From: MFAQ01 sp964429015
GTDB lineage: Bacteria; Patescibacteriota; Microgenomatia; UBA1400; MFAQ01
DNA: 36,929 nucleotides
Direction of reading: 5' to 3'
NCBI GenBank assembly: GCA_964429015.1
Contig: CAYSAM010000008.1
Span: 1 to 36,929 of the forward strand
Numbering within the stretch: position 1 is the stretch's first letter; each line of letters begins with the position of its first letter. The position numbers and the translations under genes are program-made. Below the pieces are notes generated by a model. It was given only the letters and a program-made list of their open reading frames with translations, ran no database searches and was not told the origin of the DNA. This document shows positions 23,046 to 30,170 of this stretch, piece after piece.

Positions 23046-23510
23046 ATGAAAAATAAAAATCTCCTCACCATGTTAATCGTCTCCGTCCTCTGTCTAGGTA
23101 TTGGTTTTTTTGCCGGCACCAAGTATCAACCTGCCAAAAAAACAGCTTTCGTCAATCAGTTTAACCAAAGAGGTGGAAGAGATCAGCAGGGTGCCGGAAC
23201 TGCCCGTCCTGGAGCTCAAATGGCAGGTAGTGGCAGGGCTCAAGTAATGCGTCCGGTAATGGGCGAAATAACAAGCAGCGACGGAAAGTCACTAACTGTA
23301 AAAATGATCGACGGCAGTAGCAAAATAGTTATGATCTCAAGCTCTACTCAAATAAATAAAGCTCTAGTAGCCAAAGCTGAAGATCTCAAAACCGGTGAAA
23401 AAGTTTCTGTCTTTGGAAATACAAACCCAGATGGCTCCGTAACGGCCCAAAATATTCAGCTCAACCCACCAATGCCAAACCAAGCCACCCCATCCGCTGA
23501 GCCAAAATAA
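23046..23510 (+). CDS. Secreted/membrane-anchored protein with DUF5666-like beta domain
   Basis: 154 residues. An N-terminal signal or anchor (MKNKNLLTMLIVSVLCLGIG, then FFAGTKYQ), a Gly/Arg/Gln-rich low-complexity linker (about 36-75), a beta-rich domain (GEITSSDGKSLTVKMIDGSS, then TGEKVSVFGNTNPDGSVTA) and a Pro-rich tail. The pattern fits the DUF5666 type of extracellular OB-like domains. It may be an accessory factor of the MacAB-like exporter or an independent envelope protein. Confidence 0.65.
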   Translation: MKNKNLLTMLIVSVLCLGIGFFAGTKYQPAKKTAFVNQFNQRGGRDQQGAGTARPGAQMAGSGRAQVMRPVMGEITSSDGKSLTVKMIDGSSKIVMISSSTQINKALVAKAEDLKTGEKVSVFGNTNPDGSVTAQNIQLNPPMPNQATPSAEPK

Positions 23511-23531
23511 AATATTAAATCTTTTATTTTG
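23503..23531. terminator. AT-rich inverted repeat between convergent genes
   Basis: CAAAATAAAA, 9-nt loop, TTTTATTTTG: a perfect 10-bp stem spanning both stop codons. It is symmetrical, so it could end transcription from both sides, but with very low GC it would be weak. Confidence 0.4.
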
Positions 23532-23880
23532 CTATTTTTCCCACTACTTTATATTTGCGTTTTATTATGCCACCACCGGCAATTTTTAGTTCTGTGGTCG
23601 AGTCTTTTCCTGCCAAGTAGTGGTACACTCCGTCAGTTTGATAGTATTCTCTCCCTTCCGAAATATCGTAAACCAATCCTTCCATCCCAATGTAAATAGG
23701 CAGGTTAGGGTCAGTCCCATCGTACTTTTTTAATTCCTCTTCAGTAAACATCTCTAAGTTTTCAGTCTGTACCGTAGCTGATTTTGTAGATGCGGAGTTG
23801 TTGTTTGCCCACCAAATTACTCCACCATTTATGGCAATAATACTTGTCAGTATCCAAATAACTACTTTTTTATTTTTCAT
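23524..23880 (-). CDS. Membrane-anchored cytochrome b5-like / MAPR-type domain protein
   Basis: 118 residues. An N-terminal span (about 5-24) is followed by FTEEELKKYDGTDPNLPIYI and GLVYDISEGREYYQTDGVYH, then YLAGKDSTTEL. This is the classic cytochrome-b5-like heme/steroid-binding fold, with the YLAGKDST core of the MAPR branch. The cytochrome b5 HPGG motif is absent, as in MAPR proteins, where Tyr rather than His ligates heme. It probably binds heme or another hydrophobic ligand on the outer face of the membrane. The gene overlaps the upstream small gene by 4 bp. Heme binding is predicted, not proven. Confidence 0.8.
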   Translation of the reverse strand: MKNKKVVIWILTSIIAINGGVIWWANNNSASTKSATVQTENLEMFTEEELKKYDGTDPNLPIYIGMEGLVYDISEGREYYQTDGVYHYLAGKDSTTELKIAGGGIIKRKYKVVGKIAK

Positions 23881-24179
23881 TTATAAATATTTAGTCCATT
23901 CATCCAAAAATCAAAAGTAGCCACAATGTCCTTTTTGGCAAACTCCCAGTTTTTCCCTGGGACAATTTCGTAGGTGGTCCACAGTCCATCCGGGCTAACC
24001 ATCCCTTTGATCTGTTCTTCATTTTTTGGCGGATACATGTTTAGTGTCTGCATCTCTTCTATTTCTTTGCCGTGTTTAAGTTTTTCCTCATTATTTATTC
24101 GAATACTTATACCTGTGATGTCATCAACACTTAGTTGTACTGCTACCTCACCAGCATTATTTTTCCATTCATAAGTCAT
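23877..24179 (-). CDS. Small uncharacterised protein upstream of the cytochrome b5-like gene
   Basis: 100 residues, start MTYEWKNNAGEVAVQLSVDD. Soluble, Lys/Glu-rich, with an aromatic C-terminus (FDFWMNGLNIYK). No family recognised. The start was set at the ATG at 24179; an upstream TTG at 24206 is unlikely because TAAACT lies 7 nt and TATAAA 9 nt before the ATG. It ends with ATGA overlap into the cytochrome-b5-like gene, so it is a coupled two-gene unit. It may be a cytosolic partner. Confidence 0.6.
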   Translation of the reverse strand: MTYEWKNNAGEVAVQLSVDDITGISIRINNEEKLKHGKEIEEMQTLNMYPPKNEEQIKGMVSPDGLWTTYEIVPGKNWEFAKKDIVATFDFWMNGLNIYK

Positions 24180-24186
24180 GACTTTT

Positions 24187-24194
24187 AGTTTATA
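24187..24194 (-). promoter_or_regulatory. Candidate -10 box, near-leaderless start
   Basis: On the minus strand TATAAACT. Either hexamer (TATAAA, 9 nt; TAAACT, 7 nt) is within 10 nt of the ATG at 24179. Confidence 0.4.
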
Positions 24195-24204
24195 ACAAAA
24201 TTCC

Positions 24205-24232
24205 AAAAAAACCGACCCTTACGGATCGGCTA
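24205..24232 (-). terminator. Terminator with GTAA loop after the DEAD-box gene
   Basis: On the minus strand: CCGATCC, loop GTAA, GGGTCGG, then T-run. A 7-bp stem with one G-U pair and a GNRA loop. Confidence 0.9.
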
Positions 24233-24250
24233 AAAAACTTTAAAACTTTT

Positions 24251-25471
24251 TTAATCTACAAACGTCAAGGCAATGCCTTTTTTACCAGCTCTACCAGTTC
24301 TACCTATACGGTGAATATAGTCTTCGTAAGTAGCAGGTTGATCAAAGTTAATGACATGAGAAATATCTTTTACGTCTATTCCTCTTGCCGCCACGTCTGT
24401 CGCTACTAAAATATTCATTTCGTTGCTCTTAAACTTCCTTAGGGCAGACTCTCGCTGTGATTGAGATTTGTTTCCATGAATCGATCCCGCTTTAAAGCCA
24501 CTATCAAATAGCTCTCTAGCTAGTTCTTCTGCACCGTGTTTTGTACGGCTAAAAATTATTACTTTTCCAAACTCATCTTTTCTAAGTAAGTCCTTTAGGG
24601 TGTTTATTTTATTAGCCTTACCAGAAGCTCTAATTACATTTTGCTCTACGTTTTGAGCCGTGGCTCCTGTTTTCACCGAAATTTTAATAGGTGAAATCAT
24701 AAAGTTCATGGCAATCTGCTCAATTTTGGGCTCCATAGTAGCAGAGAAGAGTAAAGTTTGTTTTTCTTTGGGTAGCATGGACATAATCTCAGTTATCTCT
24801 TTTACAAAACCCATGTCCAACATGCGGTCAACTTCATCCAAAACCACAGTTCTTACGTTGTCATATCGCAGTACATTTCTTTGGTGCAAGTCTTTTAGTC
24901 TTCCAGGTGTACCAATAAATATATGAGGTCTGCGCTTTAGGTCCATTATTTGGCGGCGAATATCCGAGCCACCAATAAGTAAGCAAGAATAGATTGGCAT
25001 ACCTTCGGCAATAGATCTAATTTCTTCTCTAATTTGTACTGCCAGTTCGCGGGTAGGGGCCATTATCAAGGCGTTTTGATTTGGATTTGCCATTATTTTA
25101 TTCAAAATTGGCAAAACAAACGCTGTGGTTTTTCCTGTTCCCGTGTCAGCTAGGCCTATTACATCTTTACCAGCCAAGCCGGGTTTCAAAGCCTGATCCT
25201 GAATCGGGGTTGGTGTGGTGTAACCTTTGCTTTCCAAGTTCTTAAGTATTTGTGGGTGTACCTCAAAATCAGAGAACATATTTTCAATAAGCTGCACATC
25301 AATTGGATGATCAATGGCTGATCGAATAAACAGTCTAGTATCTAGTTGCTTTGGCGCAAATCTGCCGCCTCTGCCTCCACCAAAACCACCTCTGTTACCA
25401 GAGAATCCACTACGACCACCAAAATTATTTCCTGCAGGTCTTCTGACCGCAGATCGTCTACGTGTAAACAT
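24251..25471 (-). CDS. DEAD-box ATP-dependent RNA helicase
   Basis: 406 residues. An N-terminal RGG-like region (about 1-40), the Q motif YTTPTPIQ (84-91), Walker A at 108-115 (ADTGTGKT), motif II as DEVD rather than DEAD (VVLDEVDRMLD), motif III LFSAT, and motif VI HRIGRTGRAG. It unwinds short RNA duplexes, for example in ribosome assembly or cold adaptation. It ends a few residues after motif VI (GIALTFVD), so it lacks the usual C-terminal extension; the basic RGG patch is at the N-terminus instead. Its mRNA should carry a structured leader of about 115 nt. Confidence 0.95.
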   Translation of the reverse strand: MFTRRRSAVRRPAGNNFGGRSGFSGNRGGFGGGRGGRFAPKQLDTRLFIRSAIDHPIDVQLIENMFSDFEVHPQILKNLESKGYTTPTPIQDQALKPGLAGKDVIGLADTGTGKTTAFVLPILNKIMANPNQNALIMAPTRELAVQIREEIRSIAEGMPIYSCLLIGGSDIRRQIMDLKRRPHIFIGTPGRLKDLHQRNVLRYDNVRTVVLDEVDRMLDMGFVKEITEIMSMLPKEKQTLLFSATMEPKIEQIAMNFMISPIKISVKTGATAQNVEQNVIRASGKANKINTLKDLLRKDEFGKVIIFSRTKHGAEELARELFDSGFKAGSIHGNKSQSQRESALRKFKSNEMNILVATDVAARGIDVKDISHVINFDQPATYEDYIHRIGRTGRAGKKGIALTFVD

Positions 25472-25586
25472 ATATATAGGGAGAAAATCCGTCTCCTTCG
25501 GTTGTCCTTTAAGATAAAATGCAGGTCAGACAACGCGAGAGCGGTCAAACATGCGAAGCTAATTACTTCGACTCATAAGAACAATA
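25472..25586 (-). ncRNA. Structured 5' leader of the DEAD-box gene
   Basis: About 115 nt between the predicted transcription start and the ATG hold three stem-loops: CGAAG/CTTCG (25554-25558 with 25566-25570), GTTGTC/GACAAC (25501-25506 with 25529-25534) and GGAGA/TCTCC (25480-25484 with 25492-25496). The last one contains the AGGAG that would be the Shine-Dalgarno, about 20 nt before the ATG, so the site looks sequestered. This is suggestive of post-transcriptional control, for example by temperature, as for cold-shock helicases. The fold was made by eye. Confidence 0.45.
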
Positions 25587-25592
25587 TAGGGC

Positions 25593-25601
25593 ATTATATC
25601 A
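25593..25601 (-). promoter_or_regulatory. Extended -10 promoter of the DEAD-box gene
   Basis: TGATATAAT on the minus strand (TGnTATAAT, a perfect extended -10). No good -35 is seen. It places the transcript start near 25586. Confidence 0.7.
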
Positions 25602-25627
25602 TATATTTGGAAAAGCAATCTCTTGTA

Positions 25628-25657
25628 TTGACAAATCCCATAACATCGTGATATCCT
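25628..25657 (+). promoter_or_regulatory. Sigma-70 promoter upstream of the leader ORF and ABC gene
   Basis: TTGACA (25628-25633), an 18-nt spacer and TATCCT (25652-25657). The -35 is perfect and the -10 has two mismatches. It would give a leader of about 220 nt before the ABC transporter gene. Confidence 0.6.
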
Positions 25658-25681
25658 ATAACCTGTCAACACGGCAACAAC

Positions 25682-25789
25682 ATGGAAAACACAAATACAA
25701 AAACAAACCTGATCCTTCTGTTACTGCTACCAGATGGTTCAGTCAAAGGGCATAATTGTGCCTCGGTTTTTGCGTATATTAAGACTTAA
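25682..25789 (+). CDS. Candidate 35-residue leucine-rich leader peptide
   Basis: ATG to TAA, starting MENTNTKTNLILLLLLPDGS and ending VKGHNCASVFAYIKT. Residues 10-16 are L-I-L-L-L-L-L. It sits between the promoter at 25628-25657 and a terminator hairpin that begins 27 nt after its stop, upstream of an ABC exporter gene: the geometry of a ribosome-mediated attenuator. No Shine-Dalgarno precedes it, and it could be an unused frame. No homologue recognised. Confidence 0.3.
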   Translation: MENTNTKTNLILLLLLPDGSVKGHNCASVFAYIKT

Positions 25790-25815
25790 ATTAATTTTAA
25801 TTTTTATTTACACCC

Positions 25816-25842
25816 AAACGCCGCGGCATACGCGGCGTTTTT
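25816..25842 (+). terminator. Terminator/attenuator hairpin upstream of the ABC gene
   Basis: AAACGCCGCG, loop GCATA, CGCGGCGTTT, then TT: a very GC-rich 10-bp stem in an AT-rich region, with five T at its foot. It lies between the leader ORF and the ABC start, so it would block read-through unless relieved. Confidence 0.8.
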
Positions 25843-25886
25843 AGTTGTCTCAAAAAAACGATCTTTAAAAATTTATAGGAGATTTT

Positions 25887-27623
25887 ATGTATCGCAAGTT
25901 ATGGTCTATTTTGTCGCCGTTCCATCGCAATTTCTTTATTTTTGCCGCAATAGCCCTTGTCTATGAAGTCGTCCAACTTGGTGCTAGTTATGTTATTAGC
26001 CTTGTTGTCAATCTCTATGATTCACATCAGTTAGAGAGTTTTCAATACAAGCTAATTATTGGCTTAGTTATCTACTACATAGTAAATATGTTTTTGGATA
26101 ACTATTACGATTTTTGGATTGTTTCCAAGCACAGTTTTCCCATTTATCGCTTCCTCAAGCTAGCCGCCATCAAAAAGTTTCTCAAAATGGATATTCCCTG
26201 GCACCACCGTCATAATTCTGGGACCTTGGTAGGCAAGGTTAGTGATGGCGTTTGGAAGGCTTTGGATATAGTAGATGTTCTTAGTTGGGAATTTGTCCCT
26301 ACCGTTATTCAAACTTTTGTAAGTTATGTTCCTCTAATAATTCTTTCTCCTTGGGTAGCTGGAATCTTAACAGTCACCTTTTACTTATTTGGTTGGTTAA
26401 CTGTTAAGGCAAATAATGCTAGGGGTAACTTACGCGAAGAGCGCCAAGATCTATATGAATTGGAATGGAGAAAATCAGTTTCCTCAGTTCAGTCGGTAGA
26501 AACCAGTCTTATATTTGGTCAGCAACAAAAGCTATTAGACGAGCTACAAGACGTTCATAACGGTATTGTAGACAAGGCCCTAGCAGAATATCGATTAGCT
26601 ATATTTACTTACACTCGTTGGCGAATAATTGTTTTAAATACTTCGAGAAACATTATTCTCATGATTTGGATAGCCCAATTATTAAACAGCGCTATCACTG
26701 TAGGCGATTTAATCTTTTTAAGTGTTATAACCGAAAAGTTACTTTCCAGTGTTTGGCGTTTTGCTCGGCTTGCCGATAGAGCCATGGAAGCTAGCGAAGG
26801 TATTAATCGTTTGGCTGACTTACTAACCGAAAAAGAATCTGTCGAAACCGGAACAGTTCAAAATATTACCGACAAAACTCTTGGAATTAGTTTCCAAAAC
26901 ATTTGTTTTGCTTATGAAGGTGAATACAAGGAAGACGATGGTGCCTTGCACGATTTTAATTTGGAAGTCGAACCTGGACAAATCGTTGCACTAGTTGGTC
27001 CCTCTGGTGCTGGTAAAACTACCATTCGCAAAGTAGTTACAAGGCTCTCTAGATGCCAAAAGGGATCAATTACTGTTGGGGGTATCGAAATAAACGATTG
27101 GGATGGTACACAATTGCTTGATCAATTTTCTTATGTTCCTCAAGGTGATGAGGTTTATATTTTTGACGATACTCTTATGTACAACATTCGCTTTCCTTCT
27201 CCCAATGCTACAGAAGACGAAGTCAAAGAAGCAGCTCGCTTGGCCGGAATTAATGAGTTTATCCTGACTCTCAAAGATGGTTATCAAACTCAAGTTGGCG
27301 AAAGAGGTATTAGGCTTTCAGGCGGTCAAAAGCAGCGTGTCGCTCTGGCTAGAGCCATTCTTGCCAATCGCCCCATTCTTATTCTGGACGAGGCAACAAG
27401 CGCTGTCGACGCCATTACTGAAAACGAAATTCAGACCAACATGAAAGAAATCTTTAAAGGCAAAACTGCAATTGTTATTGCCCATCGTCTTTCCACTATC
27501 TGGGGTCTAGCCGACAAAATTGTCGTCATGGACAACGGTAAAAAAGTCGAAGAGGGCACTCACGAAGAATTAGTTTCCCTCAACGGTTTATATACCAAAA
27601 TGGTTTCTCTCCAAACAGAATAG
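25887..27623 (+). CDS. ABC exporter, fused membrane and ATP-binding domains
   Basis: 578 residues. An N-terminal six-span type-I exporter domain (about 1-300) is followed by an ABC domain: Walker A at 371-378 (GPSGAGKT), Q-loop YVPQGDE, signature LSGGQKQRVALARAI, Walker B ILILDEATSA, and H-loop IAHRLS. A half-transporter that should dimerise to export lipids, drugs or peptides. It is preceded by AGGAG (25877-25881), 5 nt before the ATG, a clear Shine-Dalgarno, and by the terminator at 25816-25842. A strong terminator follows, so it is a single gene. Confidence 0.95.
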   Translation: MYRKLWSILSPFHRNFFIFAAIALVYEVVQLGASYVISLVVNLYDSHQLESFQYKLIIGLVIYYIVNMFLDNYYDFWIVSKHSFPIYRFLKLAAIKKFLKMDIPWHHRHNSGTLVGKVSDGVWKALDIVDVLSWEFVPTVIQTFVSYVPLIILSPWVAGILTVTFYLFGWLTVKANNARGNLREERQDLYELEWRKSVSSVQSVETSLIFGQQQKLLDELQDVHNGIVDKALAEYRLAIFTYTRWRIIVLNTSRNIILMIWIAQLLNSAITVGDLIFLSVITEKLLSSVWRFARLADRAMEASEGINRLADLLTEKESVETGTVQNITDKTLGISFQNICFAYEGEYKEDDGALHDFNLEVEPGQIVALVGPSGAGKTTIRKVVTRLSRCQKGSITVGGIEINDWDGTQLLDQFSYVPQGDEVYIFDDTLMYNIRFPSPNATEDEVKEAARLAGINEFILTLKDGYQTQVGERGIRLSGGQKQRVALARAILANRPILILDEATSAVDAITENEIQTNMKEIFKGKTAIVIAHRLSTIWGLADKIVVMDNGKKVEEGTHEELVSLNGLYTKMVSLQTE

Positions 27624-27633
27624 TTTTCCCAAC

Positions 27634-27656
27634 GCCCCGCTTTCCGCGGGGCTTTT
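27634..27656 (+). terminator. Intrinsic terminator
   Basis: GCCCCGC, loop TTTCC, GCGGGGC, TTTT. A perfect 7-bp GC stem right after the ABC gene. Confidence 0.92.
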
Positions 27657-27669
27657 ATTGTGTTTGGTT

Positions 27670-27675
27670 TAAAAT
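27670..27675 (+). promoter_or_regulatory. -10 box, predicted leaderless start
   Basis: TAAAAT ends 6 nt before the ATG at 27682. No Shine-Dalgarno. Confidence 0.55.
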
Positions 27676-27681
27676 AATTAC

Positions 27682-27981
27682 ATGGACACAAAATCACACA
27701 TTACCCTTCAGCGAGCAGTAGATCTTGGAGAATACGATCCAGAGTATCTAGCCACCTTTGCTGAGTGGCAAGAGCTTACTTCCCATTTGCAATGGCGCCT
27801 TGTTCATCAGGCAATCAAAAACAGAAGAACTTCTCTAATGGTTAATTGGGCAGAAGTTGCCAATCACCCCAACTACAGCCAAAAACCAGAGTTAAAAAAG
27901 ATCCACGAAAGCATCGAAAAACAACTAAAAGACCTTCAAAAAGACGAAGAAAATCTAGAATCTTTCTATCTCAGCAAATAA
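27682..27981 (+). CDS. Small helical protein of unknown function
   Basis: 99 residues, all helix by composition (LATFAEWQELTSHLQWRLVH, then KIHESIEKQLKDLQKDEENL). Soluble, with a coiled-coil C-terminal half. It has its own leaderless-type promoter. It ends back to back with the convergent gene at 27982 without a gap, so the mRNAs must overlap unless they stop at their ends. No domain was recognised. Confidence 0.6.
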   Translation: MDTKSHITLQRAVDLGEYDPEYLATFAEWQELTSHLQWRLVHQAIKNRRTSLMVNWAEVANHPNYSQKPELKKIHESIEKQLKDLQKDEENLESFYLSK

Positions 27982-28377
27982 TTATCTAGCTCTCAGTACG
28001 GCAAAGACGACTGCGCAGACAGTAGTTGTCAGTGTCACCCCCCAAATCAAATCAACAACTGTCACAATTGCTGGCCAGTTTTTTAATGTGGCCATGTTGG
28101 TCAGGTCATATGTTGCGTAGGTGCATAATCCATAAATCATGGCTCCAAGTAGTAACTTGTTCCAACTATTTTCTTTCAGTGCTGGGTTAATGACCAAAAA
28201 TATCATTCCCACAATATTTATTAAGTAAAAAATCAAAGCTACTAGTAAGTTTGGCTTATCTGACATCAAATGTGCCAAGTGTTTCCCATAAAAGTTTTTA
28301 TTCATGGAAATAAGCCAGATCGAATCAATTCCCAAAAACACTACCAAGCTTAATAAATAGGTTTTTATAAATTCCAT
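27982..28377 (-). CDS. DUF2177-family membrane protein
   Basis: 131 residues with four hydrophobic spans. It contains YATYDLTNMATLKNWPAI, the diagnostic motif of the uncharacterised DUF2177 family. In other bacteria this family often lies near DUF1295 and lipid-modifying genes, and a DUF1295 gene is present at 28925. The convergent gene at 27682 abuts it. The molecular function of DUF2177 is unknown to me. TAAACT ends 6 nt before the ATG. Confidence 0.85.
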   Translation of the reverse strand: MEFIKTYLLSLVVFLGIDSIWLISMNKNFYGKHLAHLMSDKPNLLVALIFYLINIVGMIFLVINPALKENSWNKLLLGAMIYGLCTYATYDLTNMATLKNWPAIVTVVDLIWGVTLTTTVCAVVFAVLRAR

Positions 28378-28383
28378 AACTTT

Positions 28384-28389
28384 AGTTTA
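28384..28389 (-). promoter_or_regulatory. Candidate -10 box, predicted leaderless start
   Basis: TAAACT on the minus strand, 6 nt before the DUF2177 ATG (28377). One mismatch to TAAAAT. Confidence 0.4.
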
Positions 28390-28392
28390 CTC

Positions 28393-28899
28393 CTAAAAAC
28401 TTCTACTATCATATGCCCAGTGGAGTAGAGCTTGTCGCTGTTTTCGTCTGCAGTTCATGTCTCCAGAAATGCAATTATTTTTTATCTGAGCTACATGTCG
28501 CTTCATCGCTCTCCATCTTTTTATCTGTCTTTCGTCCTCATTTTTTATTCTTCTTCCCATGTAATATCGGCAATACCACTGAAACCAACCTCTAGGGTCA
28601 TCTTTATATATCCACCCCTTTGCCACCCATACCATCAAAGGTTGGCTTGCATTAACTCCAAAAAAATTAAGCTTAGGGTCATGAAATTCATGGCATAGTT
28701 TCACTTTCTCAAACCACTCCCTCGGGAACTCGTTTGTACAGTCCGTCATGTATTTCCCTCCAAACACTCCCATTTCCAGCATTTGTTTGGGGCTAAGGTC
28801 AGGGTCAAAGTTCACTTCAAAATTTTTACCAACAGGCTCAGTTAATTCATAACTATAACTTTTTTGCATCAAGTCGCTCACATGCACTATTTTTCTCAT
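28393..28899 (-). CDS. Conserved hypothetical protein of a widespread uncharacterised family
   Basis: 168 residues, aromatic- and charge-rich, soluble. Blocks such as GVFGGKYMTDCTNEFPREWF, FFGVNASQPLMVWVAKGWIY, DPRGWFQWYCRYYMGRR and RQALLHWAYDSRSF look highly constrained and recur, to my recollection, in proteins from distant bacteria and plants that are still unnamed. Several conserved Cys and Arg/Trp residues could form a binding site. It is divergent from the DUF1295 gene, with 25 bp between starts. I know no characterised function. Confidence 0.7.
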   Translation of the reverse strand: MRKIVHVSDLMQKSYSYELTEPVGKNFEVNFDPDLSPKQMLEMGVFGGKYMTDCTNEFPREWFEKVKLCHEFHDPKLNFFGVNASQPLMVWVAKGWIYKDDPRGWFQWYCRYYMGRRIKNEDERQIKRWRAMKRHVAQIKNNCISGDMNCRRKQRQALLHWAYDSRSF

Positions 28900-28912
28900 T
28901 TCAAAATAAATG

Positions 28913-28918
28913 TATCAT
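28913..28918 (+). promoter_or_regulatory. Candidate -10 box, predicted leaderless start
   Basis: TATCAT ends 6 nt before the ATG at 28925. One mismatch to TATAAT. Confidence 0.4.
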
Positions 28919-28924
28919 AAATAT

Positions 28925-29689
28925 ATGACCAATATTTTTGTTAGTGTTGCTCTACTTATTCTTATCTACCAAACTATTTGGTTTTTTGTTTCTTTGATCG
29001 CCAAAAGAAACGACGTTGCCGATCTGGCTTGGGGTCTTGGCTTTGTCGTTGTCTGTATCTATCTATTAATAGTTTCTCCAACCAGCTCCCTTGTCCTAAT
29101 TTCCGTTCTTACCCTAATCTGGGGACTACGCCTCGCCTCACACATTTTTAGCCGTCTCAAAAAAACCACCGAAGACTCTCGATATCTTGCTTGGCGCCAA
29201 GAGTGGGGGAGCTTTTTTATCCTACGTTCTTATCTTCAGGTTTATCTTCTTCAGGGTGTTTTTATGTACACAATCTCACTTTCAGCTATTATCAGCGCTA
29301 CTTCAAATTCCTTTTCTCCTGGTTTATCAGTTGCAGGAGCTTTGGTCTGGTTAGTTGGATTTCTTTTTGAGTCAGTTGCCGACAAACAGTTGTCAGAGTT
29401 TGTCAAAACCAAAAAACCAGGTCAAATTATGCAGTCTGGGTTGTGGCGTTATTCTCGCCACCCTAATTATTTTGGCGAAGTCACTCAGTGGTGGGGAATT
29501 TTTTTAGTTGCCCTTTCGGCAGGAAATATTTTTGCACTTCTTAGTCCAGCAACTATCACCATCTTAATTCTCTTTGTTTCTGGTGTTCCATTGCTTGAGA
29601 AACGATACAATGGGCTTCCTGATTGGGAAGTTTACAAAAACAGGACGAGCGCTTTTATTCCATGGTGGCCAAAACGACAAATAAAATAA
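28925..29689 (+). CDS. DUF1295 / steroid 5-alpha-reductase-like membrane protein
   Basis: 254 residues with about seven spans. Near the C-terminus it has GLWRYSRHPNYFGEVTQWWG, the signature shared by DUF1295 and by NADPH-dependent 5-alpha-reductases and isoprenylcysteine methyltransferases. It is probably an NADPH-dependent oxidoreductase of lipid or isoprenoid chains, or a methyltransferase; neither is proven. The ATG at 28925 was chosen over one at 28910 because of the -10 spacing. It lies divergent from the conserved unknown and near DUF2177, so a small lipid-modification locus is plausible. Confidence 0.85.
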   Translation: MTNIFVSVALLILIYQTIWFFVSLIAKRNDVADLAWGLGFVVVCIYLLIVSPTSSLVLISVLTLIWGLRLASHIFSRLKKTTEDSRYLAWRQEWGSFFILRSYLQVYLLQGVFMYTISLSAIISATSNSFSPGLSVAGALVWLVGFLFESVADKQLSEFVKTKKPGQIMQSGLWRYSRHPNYFGEVTQWWGIFLVALSAGNIFALLSPATITILILFVSGVPLLEKRYNGLPDWEVYKNRTSAFIPWWPKRQIK

Positions 29690-29726
29690 ATGTTATATTT
29701 ACTAAATAATCAATACTAAAAATAAA

Positions 29727-30155
29727 ATGCAAAAAAGAAACTTTATAACAACAAGTTCGGTTGAAATGGTTAGAATTTATTTTATTTGTTTACTAGTAAA
29801 TACAATTGTTCTTATATTTGCAAATAAAATTGCTTCACAGTCTGTAGTTTTTGGTACCAGTGTTCTTACCCCAACCTGGAGTCTTTTTCTCAGCATGGGC
29901 ACTCTTTCACTAATAAATCTACTATTTGTTCCATTCTTTGAGCTGGTTCAACAAGAGCTCCAAAGAGACTTGTCACCAAAGGAATGGATGATTGGCTATT
30001 TTCTAATAAATTTTACTGGCATATGGATAATTAGCCGATTTGCCGAGCAATTTGGCTTTGGTATTTCAGGGTGGTGGGTTGGCGTTGCACTTGCTTTTAT
30101 CCTAGATATGTTTCAAGGATTCGCCATTATGCGTTATGCATATGATAAGAAGTAA
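29727..30155 (+). CDS. Four-span membrane protein of unknown function
   Basis: 142 residues. Four hydrophobic spans (about 16-34, 47-70, 88-103, 115-132) with the short loop FFELVQQELQRDLSPKEWM. No family recognised. It starts 37 bp after the DUF1295 gene and ends 15 bp before dipZ, so it may be co-transcribed. Nothing indicates a transporter or enzyme type. Confidence 0.6.
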   Translation: MQKRNFITTSSVEMVRIYFICLLVNTIVLIFANKIASQSVVFGTSVLTPTWSLFLSMGTLSLINLLFVPFFELVQQELQRDLSPKEWMIGYFLINFTGIWIISRFAEQFGFGISGWWVGVALAFILDMFQGFAIMRYAYDKK

Positions 30156-30170
30156 GCACTTCAGTTTTAA

